Assembly: GCF_010093065.1 (NCBI RefSeq)
Contig: NZ_CP048113.1
Location: forward strand, 248,001 to 312,000
Source of the DNA: Chitinophaga agri
GTDB lineage: Bacteria > Bacteroidota > Bacteroidia > Chitinophagales > Chitinophagaceae
DNA length: 64,000 bases
Reading direction: 5' to 3'
Positions 36,572 through 45,149 of the stretch are shown piece after piece. The notes below the pieces were generated by a model. That model made no database searches, was not told the DNA's origin, and saw only the letters and a list, made by a program, of their open reading frames with translations. The translations under genes and the position numbers were made by a program. Numbering within the stretch: position 1 is the first letter of the stretch; each line of letters begins with the position of its first letter.

Positions 36572-37590
36572 AGAAAGTTATTATCATAGCAGAAGCAGGT
36601 GTCAATCATAACGGCAGCATGGAAAATGCTTTGCGGTTGATCGATGCCGCCGCGGATGCAGGTGCGGATTATGTCAAGTTCCAGACATTTAAGGCGGCAC
36701 GACTGGTGAGCCGCGAAGCAAAACAGGCGGAATATCAGCAAAGGAACACTGGGCACACGGGAAGCTCGCAGTTCGAGATGCTGCAGAAACTAGAGATCAG
36801 TGAAACACAGCACTATGAACTGCAGGCATATGCTACAGAAAGAGGCATTCGCTTTCTTTCCACAGGATTTGACGAAGAAAGCATTGACTTTCTTGATACG
36901 CTTGGCATAGACATTTTCAAAGTGCCTTCCGGCGAGATCACCAATTACCCCTATCTGAAGTATATCGCTTCTAAAGGGAAACCAATCATCTTATCGACTG
37001 GTATGACCACGCTCGGCGAGATAGAACAGGCCGTTAATGTACTGATAGAGAACGGTATCGCACGCGAAGAGATCCGTATCCTGCATTGTAATACGGAGTA
37101 TCCCACACCGATGCAGGATGTAAACCTGATGGCTATGCATACAATAAAGACGGCTTTTGGCACTGGTGTTGGCTATTCTGATCATACAACGGGTATTGAA
37201 ATACCTATAGCTGCCGTGGCACTTGGTGCCGAGATCATAGAAAAGCATTTCACGCTGGATAAAGAAATGGACGGCCCTGATCATAAGGCTTCGCTTGATC
37301 CGGTAGAGCTGCGGCAGATGGTGACTGCCATCAGAAATGTTGAACAGGCGATTGCTGGCAGCGGGTTTAAACAACCCAGTCCCTCGGAGAAGAAGAATAT
37401 GACGGTGGCCAGAAAAAGTATTCACCTTCGGGTCGACATCTCTCAGGGAACCGTCATCACGGAAGGTGACCTCCTGATGATCCGTCCTGGTGACGGCATA
37501 TCTCCCTTTGACATGGAGAAAGTGGTGGGTATGAGAGCGGGCAAAGATCTTACTGCATATCATAAACTTACCTGGTCGGACTTTATATGA
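36568..37590 (+). CDS. legI: LegI/NeuB-type nonulosonic acid synthase
   Basis: A 340-residue enzyme condensing phosphoenolpyruvate with an N-acyl hexosamine to form a sialic-acid-like nonulosonate. NeuB barrel with IIAEAGVNHNGSMENALRLI, YVKFQTFKA, KVPSGEITNYPYLKY, LHCNTEYPTP and GYSDHTTGIEIPIAAVALGA; the C-terminal SAF (antifreeze-like) domain starts near ARKSIHLRVDISQGTVI. Intact. The upstream and downstream genes feeding it (legC, legG) are remnants, so its substrate cannot be made by this cluster alone. Confidence 0.9.
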   Translation: MKKVIIIAEAGVNHNGSMENALRLIDAAADAGADYVKFQTFKAARLVSREAKQAEYQQRNTGHTGSSQFEMLQKLEISETQHYELQAYATERGIRFLSTGFDEESIDFLDTLGIDIFKVPSGEITNYPYLKYIASKGKPIILSTGMTTLGEIEQAVNVLIENGIAREEIRILHCNTEYPTPMQDVNLMAMHTIKTAFGTGVGYSDHTTGIEIPIAAVALGAEIIEKHFTLDKEMDGPDHKASLDPVELRQMVTAIRNVEQAIAGSGFKQPSPSEKKNMTVARKSIHLRVDISQGTVITEGDLLMIRPGDGISPFDMEKVVGMRAGKDLTAYHKLTWSDFI

Positions 37591-37679
37591 AGATAGCTAT
37601 ACTGACAAGTTCCGGAGCGGACTACGGCATTTATAAACCCAAAGTCTGCACAGGTGAAAAAGAAAAAAACATTCATTAA
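37587..37679 (+). pseudogene. legG: legG/neuC remnant (hydrolysing sugar-nucleotide 2-epimerase, N-terminal stub)
   Basis: ATG 37587 overlaps the legI stop (ATGA). The frame reads MKIAILTSSGADYGIYKP, the start of NeuC/LegG epimerases (normally SSRADYG; the Arg is Gly here), then unrelated residues and a stop at 37677 that overlaps the ATG of the next gene. Only about 18 of roughly 380 codons are recognisable. A large internal deletion is inferred. Confidence 0.75.
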
Positions 37680-38749
37680 TGGATCTACTTACCCAAGCAT
37701 GTATGGCAGACTATAAAAGACATTTGATTGATCAGGATGCTACACTCATGGAAGGGTTGGCACGATTAAATGTGCTTGCCGCAGATACCATCCTTTTTGT
37801 AGTAGATGGTGATGAACGACTTGTAGGATCGCTTACCGACGGTGATGTACGCCGTGGTCTGCTTAAAGGACTACAACTGGATAGTCATGTAAGAGACTTT
37901 ATTGCCAAGCCGCCACGTGTGATACAGAAAGGCAATTATACAGTGGAACAGATCATTGAATACCGGGAGAAAAACCTGCGTATCATTCCGGTGATCGACC
38001 ATGAGAACCGGATGCATAATATTGTCAACTTCCGCTATCATAAGTCTTACCTGCCAGTAGATGCGATCGTGATGGCAGGAGGAAGGGGAGAACGTTTGAA
38101 ACCATTGACAGATGAAGTGCCAAAGCCATTATTGAAAGTAGGTGACAAACCTATTATAGAACATAATATAGACAGGTTACTGACTTTTGGTATTGATGAC
38201 ATCTGGATATCTGTGAGGTACCTGGGAGATCAGATCTGCGATTATCTGAAGGATGGGTCCGAAAAGGGTGCCTGTATCGACTATCTCTGGGAAGATGAGC
38301 CGCTGGGTACTATCGGGGCGGCGGCCAAAGTGAAGAATGTGACGCATGATTATGTCCTCGTCACCAACTCAGATGTATTGACCAATCTGGATTATGAAGA
38401 TTTCTTTCTTGACTTTCAGGCCAAGGATGCGATGCTATCAGTCGTAACTATTCCCTACAACGTAGAAGTACCTTACGCTGTACTGGAAACAGAAGATGCA
38501 CAGGTACGCTCCTTCAAGGAAAAGCCGACCTACACATACTATTCCAACGGAGGCATTTATCTCATGAAAAAAGAGTGTCTGGACCTGATCCCCCGCGATG
38601 CTTTTTTTAATGCAACAGACCTCATGGAGAAACTGATCTCTAATGGAGAGAAAGTAGCTTCTTATCCGTTGAGAGGTTACTGGCTCGATATCGGCAAGCA
38701 TGAGGATTATAAAAAAGCACAGGAAGACATCAAATATATAACATTCTAA
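37679..38749 (+). CDS. ptmE: PtmE-type nucleotidyltransferase with N-terminal CBS pair
   Basis: A 356-residue fusion. Residues 1-120 form a CBS pair (LFVVDGDERLVGSLTDGDVR; RIIPVIDHENRMHNIVNF); residues 125-350 are a sugar-phosphate nucleotidyltransferase with IVMAGGRGERLKPLTDEVPK and the TNSDVLTNLDYEDF metal region. In the Campylobacter legionaminate pathway PtmE makes a GDP-sugar precursor. The gene is intact and flanked by legG and legF remnants, the order expected for a leg operon. Confidence 0.85.
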   Translation: MDLLTQACMADYKRHLIDQDATLMEGLARLNVLAADTILFVVDGDERLVGSLTDGDVRRGLLKGLQLDSHVRDFIAKPPRVIQKGNYTVEQIIEYREKNLRIIPVIDHENRMHNIVNFRYHKSYLPVDAIVMAGGRGERLKPLTDEVPKPLLKVGDKPIIEHNIDRLLTFGIDDIWISVRYLGDQICDYLKDGSEKGACIDYLWEDEPLGTIGAAAKVKNVTHDYVLVTNSDVLTNLDYEDFFLDFQAKDAMLSVVTIPYNVEVPYAVLETEDAQVRSFKEKPTYTYYSNGGIYLMKKECLDLIPRDAFFNATDLMEKLISNGEKVASYPLRGYWLDIGKHEDYKKAQEDIKYITF

Positions 38750-38762
38750 CCGGATACAGTTC

Positions 38763-38864
38763 ATGTCGATTTTCGTTACAATATGCGCCGGAGGATGCTC
38801 CAAAGGAATACCGGGATAGAATATAAAGATGTTGGACGGCAGACTTGATTTCAAATTGTTGTAG
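38763..38864 (+). pseudogene. legF: legF/neuA remnant (CMP-nonulosonate synthetase, N-terminal stub)
   Basis: From ATG 38763 the reading is MSIFVTICAGGCSKGIPG, then TAG at 38817, then NIKMLDGR and a second stop at 38862. This matches the conserved CMP-sialate synthetase start (CARGGSKGIPGKNI) with the key Arg changed to Gly, a Gly to Cys, and the Lys codon turned into TAG. The remaining 200 or so codons are absent; the next gene starts at 38911. Confidence 0.8.
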
Positions 38865-38910
38865 TCTTTGAGTGCGACAGTTTTTTTACTAACGGATAAC
38901 TTTAGAAGGT

Positions 38911-40407
38911 ATGAGTGCTTTTCTTATTCTAATTAACAATGCTCCCCAAATGCCGGTGTATCATACAAAACTGGGAGAGGCGCTTGAGCAGAGAGGACAT
39001 CAGGTATATTATGCATATAGTGATCATCTGCCTTTCCTGACAGACCATATTTCTCCGGAGGGCAAGAAGGTATTTGTGTTTTCATCTTACTTCAGGGAGC
39101 ATTATAAGACAGCGGTAGTGCCGGAAAAATATAGAGGGATCAATCTGTGGGAAACGTTTTACGCCGACTATGACCGCTTTTTCGTGAACTACAGGTTTAA
39201 GCCCAGGGGACATGGGTATTATGAAGCGCTGATGGCGAATATGGTGTCATTCTTTGATGATATTTTTACTACCTGTAGCATTGATTATTTCATTTATGAG
39301 AATATCTCTAACAGCTTCGCGCATGTTTGTTACCAGGTAGGCGCTTTGAATAATGTGGGCTTCCTAGGGTATTGTGTGTCCCGTATGCCCGGGCGGTTTG
39401 AGATACAGACGGAACGGTTTAATACCGTGCAGCTGTTCAGTCATGCGTATGACAATGTGGAGATGAGCGAAGTGCCGGAATCAGTGATGAAAGATATTGA
39501 TACCTACCTGGACAGGTATGAGGAGGACAAGATACCTACCTACCATTCCTTCAGTCATCCGTTGAGTTACAAGACCTCTCTGATCAAAAAATATGTGAGT
39601 GGAGAGAAGGTAAGGATGTTTACATCGGGATTTAAATATCTGCGTAAATACGGTGCGGACGTTAAGTACAGCTTTCCTGTACACAATCCGGTAAAGATGT
39701 ATACTCATTTTTTCTTCCGGCAGCTGAACAGGAAGCTCAAGATCTTTCGTTCCAGGTGGATCTTTGACAAGGTGAAGCCTGAAGGGAACTATTTCGTGTT
39801 CCCCATGCAAATGAAACCTGAAAGTTCTACATCCGTATGGGCGAGACATTTTGTTGATGAAATATCACTAATAAAGAATATTGCATTCAATCTGCCTTTC
39901 GGCACACTGCTGTATGTGAAAGAGCATTTTGTGAACCTGGGCAATCTGCCATTTGAAGTCTACCAGGAACTGAAGCGCATCCCGAATGTCAGGCTGGTAC
40001 ACCCGCTGGAGCCTAATAAGCCATTGTTACAACATAGTCTGGGCATCATTACCCTGACGAGTACGATGGGGTTTGAGGCATTGATGATGGGTAAAATGGT
40101 GGTAGCTTTCGGTGATATTTTCTATAAGAAGCATCCGCTGTGTATTAGCGTAAAAAGCTTTGAGGACCTGTATACTATATTCTCAGCCATAAAGAAGGAC
40201 AATGGGAAGGTAAGAGATATCAACAGGCGTTTCCTGGCTGCATACTATAACTGTACCTACGAGGGGAATGTCAACTATATCGCTTATGGTTCCTTTGATC
40301 CGGAACGATTTACCGTGCCCATGGTGCAGGCGATATCCGCTATCACAGCACGGAAGCAGACCGAGGTGGTACGCGAAGAAGATACATTGGATGTGGTAAA
40401 TGTGTAA
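38911..40407 (+). CDS. Capsule polysaccharide biosynthesis protein, KpsS-like putative glycosyltransferase
   Basis: A 498-residue soluble protein. The C-terminal half has the capsule-synthesis signature VRLVHPLEPNKPLLQHS followed by LTSTMGFEALMMGKMVVAFG, as in KpsS/LipB-like (PF05159-type) transferases. The N-terminal FLILINNAPQMPVYHTKLGE resembles a GT-B first strand. Right after the legF stub, it is a candidate for the transferase that once used the nonulosonate, but that is inference; some family members transfer Kdo. Confidence 0.7.
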   Translation: MSAFLILINNAPQMPVYHTKLGEALEQRGHQVYYAYSDHLPFLTDHISPEGKKVFVFSSYFREHYKTAVVPEKYRGINLWETFYADYDRFFVNYRFKPRGHGYYEALMANMVSFFDDIFTTCSIDYFIYENISNSFAHVCYQVGALNNVGFLGYCVSRMPGRFEIQTERFNTVQLFSHAYDNVEMSEVPESVMKDIDTYLDRYEEDKIPTYHSFSHPLSYKTSLIKKYVSGEKVRMFTSGFKYLRKYGADVKYSFPVHNPVKMYTHFFFRQLNRKLKIFRSRWIFDKVKPEGNYFVFPMQMKPESSTSVWARHFVDEISLIKNIAFNLPFGTLLYVKEHFVNLGNLPFEVYQELKRIPNVRLVHPLEPNKPLLQHSLGIITLTSTMGFEALMMGKMVVAFGDIFYKKHPLCISVKSFEDLYTIFSAIKKDNGKVRDINRRFLAAYYNCTYEGNVNYIAYGSFDPERFTVPMVQAISAITARKQTEVVREEDTLDVVNV

Positions 40408-40412
40408 TCGGC

Positions 40413-41609
40413 ATGTGGGATAAGATCAAGTTCATATCGCAGAAATACCTGATCATCGGAATCAATTTCCTGTTGCAGTTTGTGCTGTTCCGGCGGTTCG
40501 ATGTACAGACGGCCGGGATGCTGAACTATGGACGTACGTTGTTTCAGTATTTTGAATATTCCAACATAGGATTACGGAATACGATTGACAGGCGTCAGTT
40601 CAGGGATGATAATGCCGTGGCTTCTTTTATAGCATCATCTCGCACGATCAATCTGCTCATCGCCCTGGCCATGGCATTGGTGGTCTTTTGTTTTGAGTTT
40701 AGTTACTGGACGTTCCTTTTTCTGCTTTGCGGGGTCTTTTACGCCTATCTCTTTTATGAGAAGGTCTATCTGCGGAATATTCATGAAACAGGCAAATATG
40801 TCCGCGTAAGCTTCATTTTTGACCTGGTGCCAGTGATCTTCCTGACCATCGGTGTATGTACCGGTAGTTTACTATATGCCGGATTGTTATTTCTGACCGG
40901 ATACCTGGTGTTGTTTATATGGTTCCTGTTCAGAGGAAGTTTGCGTAGCCGGTTTGTCGTGGATGTAAGGTATATGAAATCCATCTTCAGGAAGAACCTG
41001 AACGAGGGATTTTACCTGTTCCTGTCTACCTTCCTTTACTTCATACTCCTGAGTGGGGATCGGTTCTTTCTAAAGCAGTTCTTTGGTTATGAGGTAGTCG
41101 CGCAGGTATCATTTGCCATGTTCTTTTTTAATGCGTTTTCTCCGTTACCTGCCGCGCTGATAGAGATCAGGATGAAGCCATTACTGACGACAGCCAGCAG
41201 AAAGGAGTTCATACATTTCTTCCGGTATATATTGCTGATGACACTGGCGTTTATTGGGGTGTTGTTTGTAGCCGGTCCATTCGTCATCCATGTGTTCTTT
41301 AGTAAATATGCGCCCATCAGTGGTTTTGTGAATTATTATAGTCTGCTGCTGATCCCGCATGTGTTATTCCAGGTCACCTTTCTGGTATTGTTCAGAAGAG
41401 GCCTGCAGCGCGTATTGTTTTACCTGTTAAGTGCAGCGGTGGTATTGTATTTATCATTACTGGCCACATTAGGGGCTTTCATTACAGTGTCTCCGCTGAT
41501 GCTCATATGGACAGCCAAGATAATAGTGAATATATTTCTGGCAGGCAGTATTATCTACGTGCTGGCCAGGAGGGAGAGCTTTCGGATATTAAGCATAATA
41601 AGTAAGTAA
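40413..41609 (+). CDS. Wzx-like polysaccharide flippase
   Basis: A 398-residue integral membrane protein with about ten to twelve hydrophobic helices, e.g. LLIALAMALVVFCFEF, LYAGLLFLTGYLVLFIWFLF, VLYLSLLATLGAF. It starts 6 bases after the preceding gene and precedes a polymerase-like membrane protein. Size and topology fit MATE/MVF-type oligosaccharide flippases, which move lipid-linked repeat units across the inner membrane. No sequence signature is decisive. Confidence 0.7.
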   Translation: MWDKIKFISQKYLIIGINFLLQFVLFRRFDVQTAGMLNYGRTLFQYFEYSNIGLRNTIDRRQFRDDNAVASFIASSRTINLLIALAMALVVFCFEFSYWTFLFLLCGVFYAYLFYEKVYLRNIHETGKYVRVSFIFDLVPVIFLTIGVCTGSLLYAGLLFLTGYLVLFIWFLFRGSLRSRFVVDVRYMKSIFRKNLNEGFYLFLSTFLYFILLSGDRFFLKQFFGYEVVAQVSFAMFFFNAFSPLPAALIEIRMKPLLTTASRKEFIHFFRYILLMTLAFIGVLFVAGPFVIHVFFSKYAPISGFVNYYSLLLIPHVLFQVTFLVLFRRGLQRVLFYLLSAAVVLYLSLLATLGAFITVSPLMLIWTAKIIVNIFLAGSIIYVLARRESFRILSIISK

Positions 41610-41624
41610 ATCCTATCGTCTTAC

Positions 41625-42962
41625 ATGAAGAACTTTTTCTGGCCCATATTGATCCTTTTGCTGTACATCTTGCAGGCATATGACAAGATGATAGGAGAAG
41701 AGTTTGATATTAATTTTTATCTCTTTGGTGTCATTATTTTTTATTCGGCCTACAAGGCTTTTAATGATCCGTACATCTATTCGCTGAATATGTTCTTCTG
41801 GATCTTCAACCTGATCTTTCTCGGTTATACGGCTTCCTTTCAGTATCTCACAAATGACTTTCCATGGGGAGGCAGTATGCCGAAAGAGGTGGTGTTTGAA
41901 ACAAATATTTATATCATTATCGGATTGTCGCTGTACGATTTGGTGTATTCGCTCTATAAGCCACGGATAAAGATCAATAGTCTTTTCGCTATTAATTATC
42001 CCAAGTTCAATTTTGCCGTGATTGGAACGATCATTTTTGCAGCCGTATGGTTGTATACCTATTTTACCACGGGAATACAGTTCACGCGGTTTGATCTGGT
42101 CGCACAGTCTAAAGCAGCGGATGTAAGTCAGGATCAGGGCTTGCTGGTCGGTATTATCTCACGTTCCCTGCTGGCTTTTTACTGCATATTATGCGTGCAT
42201 TTTATGCGGCAGCAGAAGATCTCGCCTGTATGGGGGCTGCTGGTTTTAGGATTGACCATACTTATATGTTTTCCAACCACTATCTCCCGCAATTATGCAG
42301 GTATCCTTTATCTGGGAATCATTTTAAACTACTTCAGGACATTTAAATGGCAGAAGCTGATACCGCTTTCGTTCATTACGATCTTTATATTATTCTTTCC
42401 AATTCTTACGCATGCCCGGTACGACTACTTTACGCTGGATTTCGTACTGAAGAATTATACCACGCTGACTGCCACGGCTTATAAGTCTGGCGACTTCGAC
42501 GCGTATTCTATGTTCTGTCGCTCGGTGAATTATGTGGAGCAGCATGATCTTACCTATGGCAGACAGCTGATGGGGGCGCTGTTGTTCTTTGTGCCAAGAA
42601 GCATGTGGCCTGCCAAACCTTTCGGTAGCGGATATTTTGTTGGCGATAGCCATGGGCTGGGCTTCCTCAACGTATCCTGTCCGTTTATGGCGGAAGGGTT
42701 TATCAACTTCGGACTGATCGGTACGTTACTATTCATATTATTGCTGGCATTGCTTTCCCGGTATATGGACCAGTTCTACTGGACCAATATTAGCAGGGGG
42801 AACCTTCATAATTTCTGGATTGTGTTGTACCCTTCGCTGATCGGGTCGTTCATATTCGTGCTACGCGGAGATCTGCTATCGTCGATGGCGTACACCACCG
42901 GATTACTGGCATCCGCGCTGGTATTTCATTGTATACTGAAATTTATGTTAAAAGGCACATGA
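41625..42962 (+). CDS. Wzy-like O-antigen/repeat-unit polymerase
   Basis: A 445-residue integral membrane protein with about a dozen helices and a large periplasmic loop between helices near residues 260-350 (AYKSGDFDAYSMFCRSVNYV, and FFVPRSMWPAKPFGSGY), the part that usually holds the Wzy active site. PRSMWPxKP is typical of oligosaccharide repeat-unit polymerases. Position beside the flippase supports the call. Confidence 0.78.
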   Translation: MKNFFWPILILLLYILQAYDKMIGEEFDINFYLFGVIIFYSAYKAFNDPYIYSLNMFFWIFNLIFLGYTASFQYLTNDFPWGGSMPKEVVFETNIYIIIGLSLYDLVYSLYKPRIKINSLFAINYPKFNFAVIGTIIFAAVWLYTYFTTGIQFTRFDLVAQSKAADVSQDQGLLVGIISRSLLAFYCILCVHFMRQQKISPVWGLLVLGLTILICFPTTISRNYAGILYLGIILNYFRTFKWQKLIPLSFITIFILFFPILTHARYDYFTLDFVLKNYTTLTATAYKSGDFDAYSMFCRSVNYVEQHDLTYGRQLMGALLFFVPRSMWPAKPFGSGYFVGDSHGLGFLNVSCPFMAEGFINFGLIGTLLFILLLALLSRYMDQFYWTNISRGNLHNFWIVLYPSLIGSFIFVLRGDLLSSMAYTTGLLASALVFHCILKFMLKGT

Positions 42963-42991
42963 TTTGACTTCATTAACGCAAAACCTCCAGT

Positions 42992-45118
42992 ATGAATAAA
43001 AAGCTTGTTGAACGTTTTACTGCTGTGCTTTTGATGATTAGCGGACTGCTTTGGGCGGGTGACCTGCCGGCCAAAAGTATCAGGATCTATGTATCTGTGA
43101 ATGGCAGTGATAGTAATAACGGCAGTACCGCAGGAAGTGCTATGCAGACAATTCAGGCTGCCATAGATAAAGCGCAGTCCTTGTCGCTGGACAAGCAGGA
43201 TGCTGTGACGATCTTGCTGCAACAAGGTGTTTATTATATCAGTAAACCGATTGTCATCTCGAAGTCTCTACCTGGAGGAGCTTCACTGACAATTACCAGT
43301 GAAGGTGGAGAGGTGCGTATTTCTGGTTTCAGGCGGATTGAGCGCAATAAAATTAAAACAGGCGGGCAGTATTGGGAGATAGATGTCAGTGGTGAATCTT
43401 CTTTTGTGAGTCAGCTGAAAGTCAATGAAAGGATTGCTCCACAGTCAGTATATCCGGATAATGACTGGTTGTACTTTAAAGGAGTTACGCAAAAGCTGCT
43501 GAAGCAACGGAAGAATGTAAATCTGTTATCAGATTCTGCTGTGCAGACGCTGAGTGTAGATGATAATGTGACAAAGCCACTGAAAGGGCAATATAGTAAC
43601 CTTGCTGAGATACAAATACTTAACAAATGGCATTTTATAAGGCGCCCTGTTAACAATGTGTCGAACGCGCAATTGTCTGTAGTGGGGCAGGAGATGGTGC
43701 CTTATTCTCCCTGGAAAACAGGTACCCGCTATCAGATCGTGAATAGCACAATGGGGATGAGTGCAGGCAGATGGATGTATGATAAGGTGGCGCACAAGAT
43801 CTATTATAAGCCAGCGCCTGATGAAACTGCTGGCAGCACCGCTTTTTATATACCCGTCACTGATGAATTGCTATTGGTCAGGGGAAGCGGTGCGAATAGT
43901 CTGGTCAGCAATGTATATATCAGCAATGTCACTTTTGAAGGCGCCGGATTTGATGTGTCGGATAAGGGATTGCAGCCCCAGCAAGCCGCTTCGACCTATG
44001 GTGCAGCCATAGAAGTAGGGTATGCCCGCAATATACAGTTCCTGAACTGTGCATTTACTGCTATCAGCGAGAATGTGTTGTGGCTGAATGAATGTGTCTA
44101 TAATTCGCTGATAGATGGTTGCTACTTCAACGAGTTTGGTATGGGGGCTATCCGGATCGGGGAACCCAAGCCCAATGGAAACGGCGTGAAATTACCTGTG
44201 ACAGCTTTTAATACGGTAAGCGACTGTATTATTCAGAATGGTGGTAAACTGAATGCTGCTGGTGCGGGAATAGCGGTTTTTCAGTCGCATGATAATAAGA
44301 TCATTAACAATGAAGTGTCTGATCTGTATTATACCGGTGTAACTGTAGGGTGGACATGGGGTAAAGGAAAGAGCTATGCGACAGGCAATCTTATTGCCGG
44401 TAACATTATACATCATATTGGTAAAGGAGTGCTCGACGATCTGGGTGGTATTTATATGTTGGGTAATAGTTCCGGTACTGTGATAAGAGATAATATCATC
44501 CATCATATCTATAGCTACGACTATGGGGGTTGGGGGATATACCTTGATCAGGGATCAGCAAATATTAAAGTAACAGGTAACCTGGTTGTAAATACGAAAA
44601 GCGGTGGATACTTTCAGAGCATTTTATCAGACAATATAGAAGTCGCCAATAACATCTTTGCCAATGCAGATATCAATCAGCTGCAGCTGGCCGTTGTCAC
44701 GGCGCCTGTGCCGGATACATTTCTATCGTTTCATGATAATATCATCGTGAGGAAAACCGGAAAATGGTTCTATGGTAGCTGGGGAGCGAAGATCATTCTT
44801 TTTAATAACAACACATTTTACTCGGATGCCAGGGCACCGGAGGATAATTCCGTATACGTGAAGCGGTATTCGTCGCCGGAGTACAGGTCCAAATTTATTA
44901 AAGTTCCTGACCTGTCCATTTTTGATAAGGATAATTACGTAATGGCGGATATCAGTCAGATGATGGGGGTACTGAATATAAAGCGATCATTTGCAGCAGG
45001 AACAAAGGATAATAAATGGTCCGGTAAGACGAATTCCCGAAATGGTAGTTACTACAGCAGGTTTAATGAGCGCATGAGAAAAACGACCTTATTCAGGGAA
45101 AATCAGGTGGGACTATGA
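42992..45118 (+). CDS. Secreted right-handed parallel beta-helix protein
   Basis: A 708-residue protein with signal peptide (ending near LPAKS). RIYVSVNGSDSNNGSTAG and QTIQAAIDKAQSL form the entry to a pectate-lyase-type beta-helix; repeats rich in Asn follow (NTVSDCIIQNGG, HDNKIINNEVSDLYYTG, NIIHHIGKGVLDDLGGIYML). Within a polysaccharide operon such proteins are usually lyases or epimerases acting on the product; no catalytic residues could be assigned. Confidence 0.8.
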   Translation: MNKKLVERFTAVLLMISGLLWAGDLPAKSIRIYVSVNGSDSNNGSTAGSAMQTIQAAIDKAQSLSLDKQDAVTILLQQGVYYISKPIVISKSLPGGASLTITSEGGEVRISGFRRIERNKIKTGGQYWEIDVSGESSFVSQLKVNERIAPQSVYPDNDWLYFKGVTQKLLKQRKNVNLLSDSAVQTLSVDDNVTKPLKGQYSNLAEIQILNKWHFIRRPVNNVSNAQLSVVGQEMVPYSPWKTGTRYQIVNSTMGMSAGRWMYDKVAHKIYYKPAPDETAGSTAFYIPVTDELLLVRGSGANSLVSNVYISNVTFEGAGFDVSDKGLQPQQAASTYGAAIEVGYARNIQFLNCAFTAISENVLWLNECVYNSLIDGCYFNEFGMGAIRIGEPKPNGNGVKLPVTAFNTVSDCIIQNGGKLNAAGAGIAVFQSHDNKIINNEVSDLYYTGVTVGWTWGKGKSYATGNLIAGNIIHHIGKGVLDDLGGIYMLGNSSGTVIRDNIIHHIYSYDYGGWGIYLDQGSANIKVTGNLVVNTKSGGYFQSILSDNIEVANNIFANADINQLQLAVVTAPVPDTFLSFHDNIIVRKTGKWFYGSWGAKIILFNNNTFYSDARAPEDNSVYVKRYSSPEYRSKFIKVPDLSIFDKDNYVMADISQMMGVLNIKRSFAAGTKDNKWSGKTNSRNGSYYSRFNERMRKTTLFRENQVGL

Positions 45119-45149
45119 CAGTTACTGAACGACACAACTTTTCGCAGGA

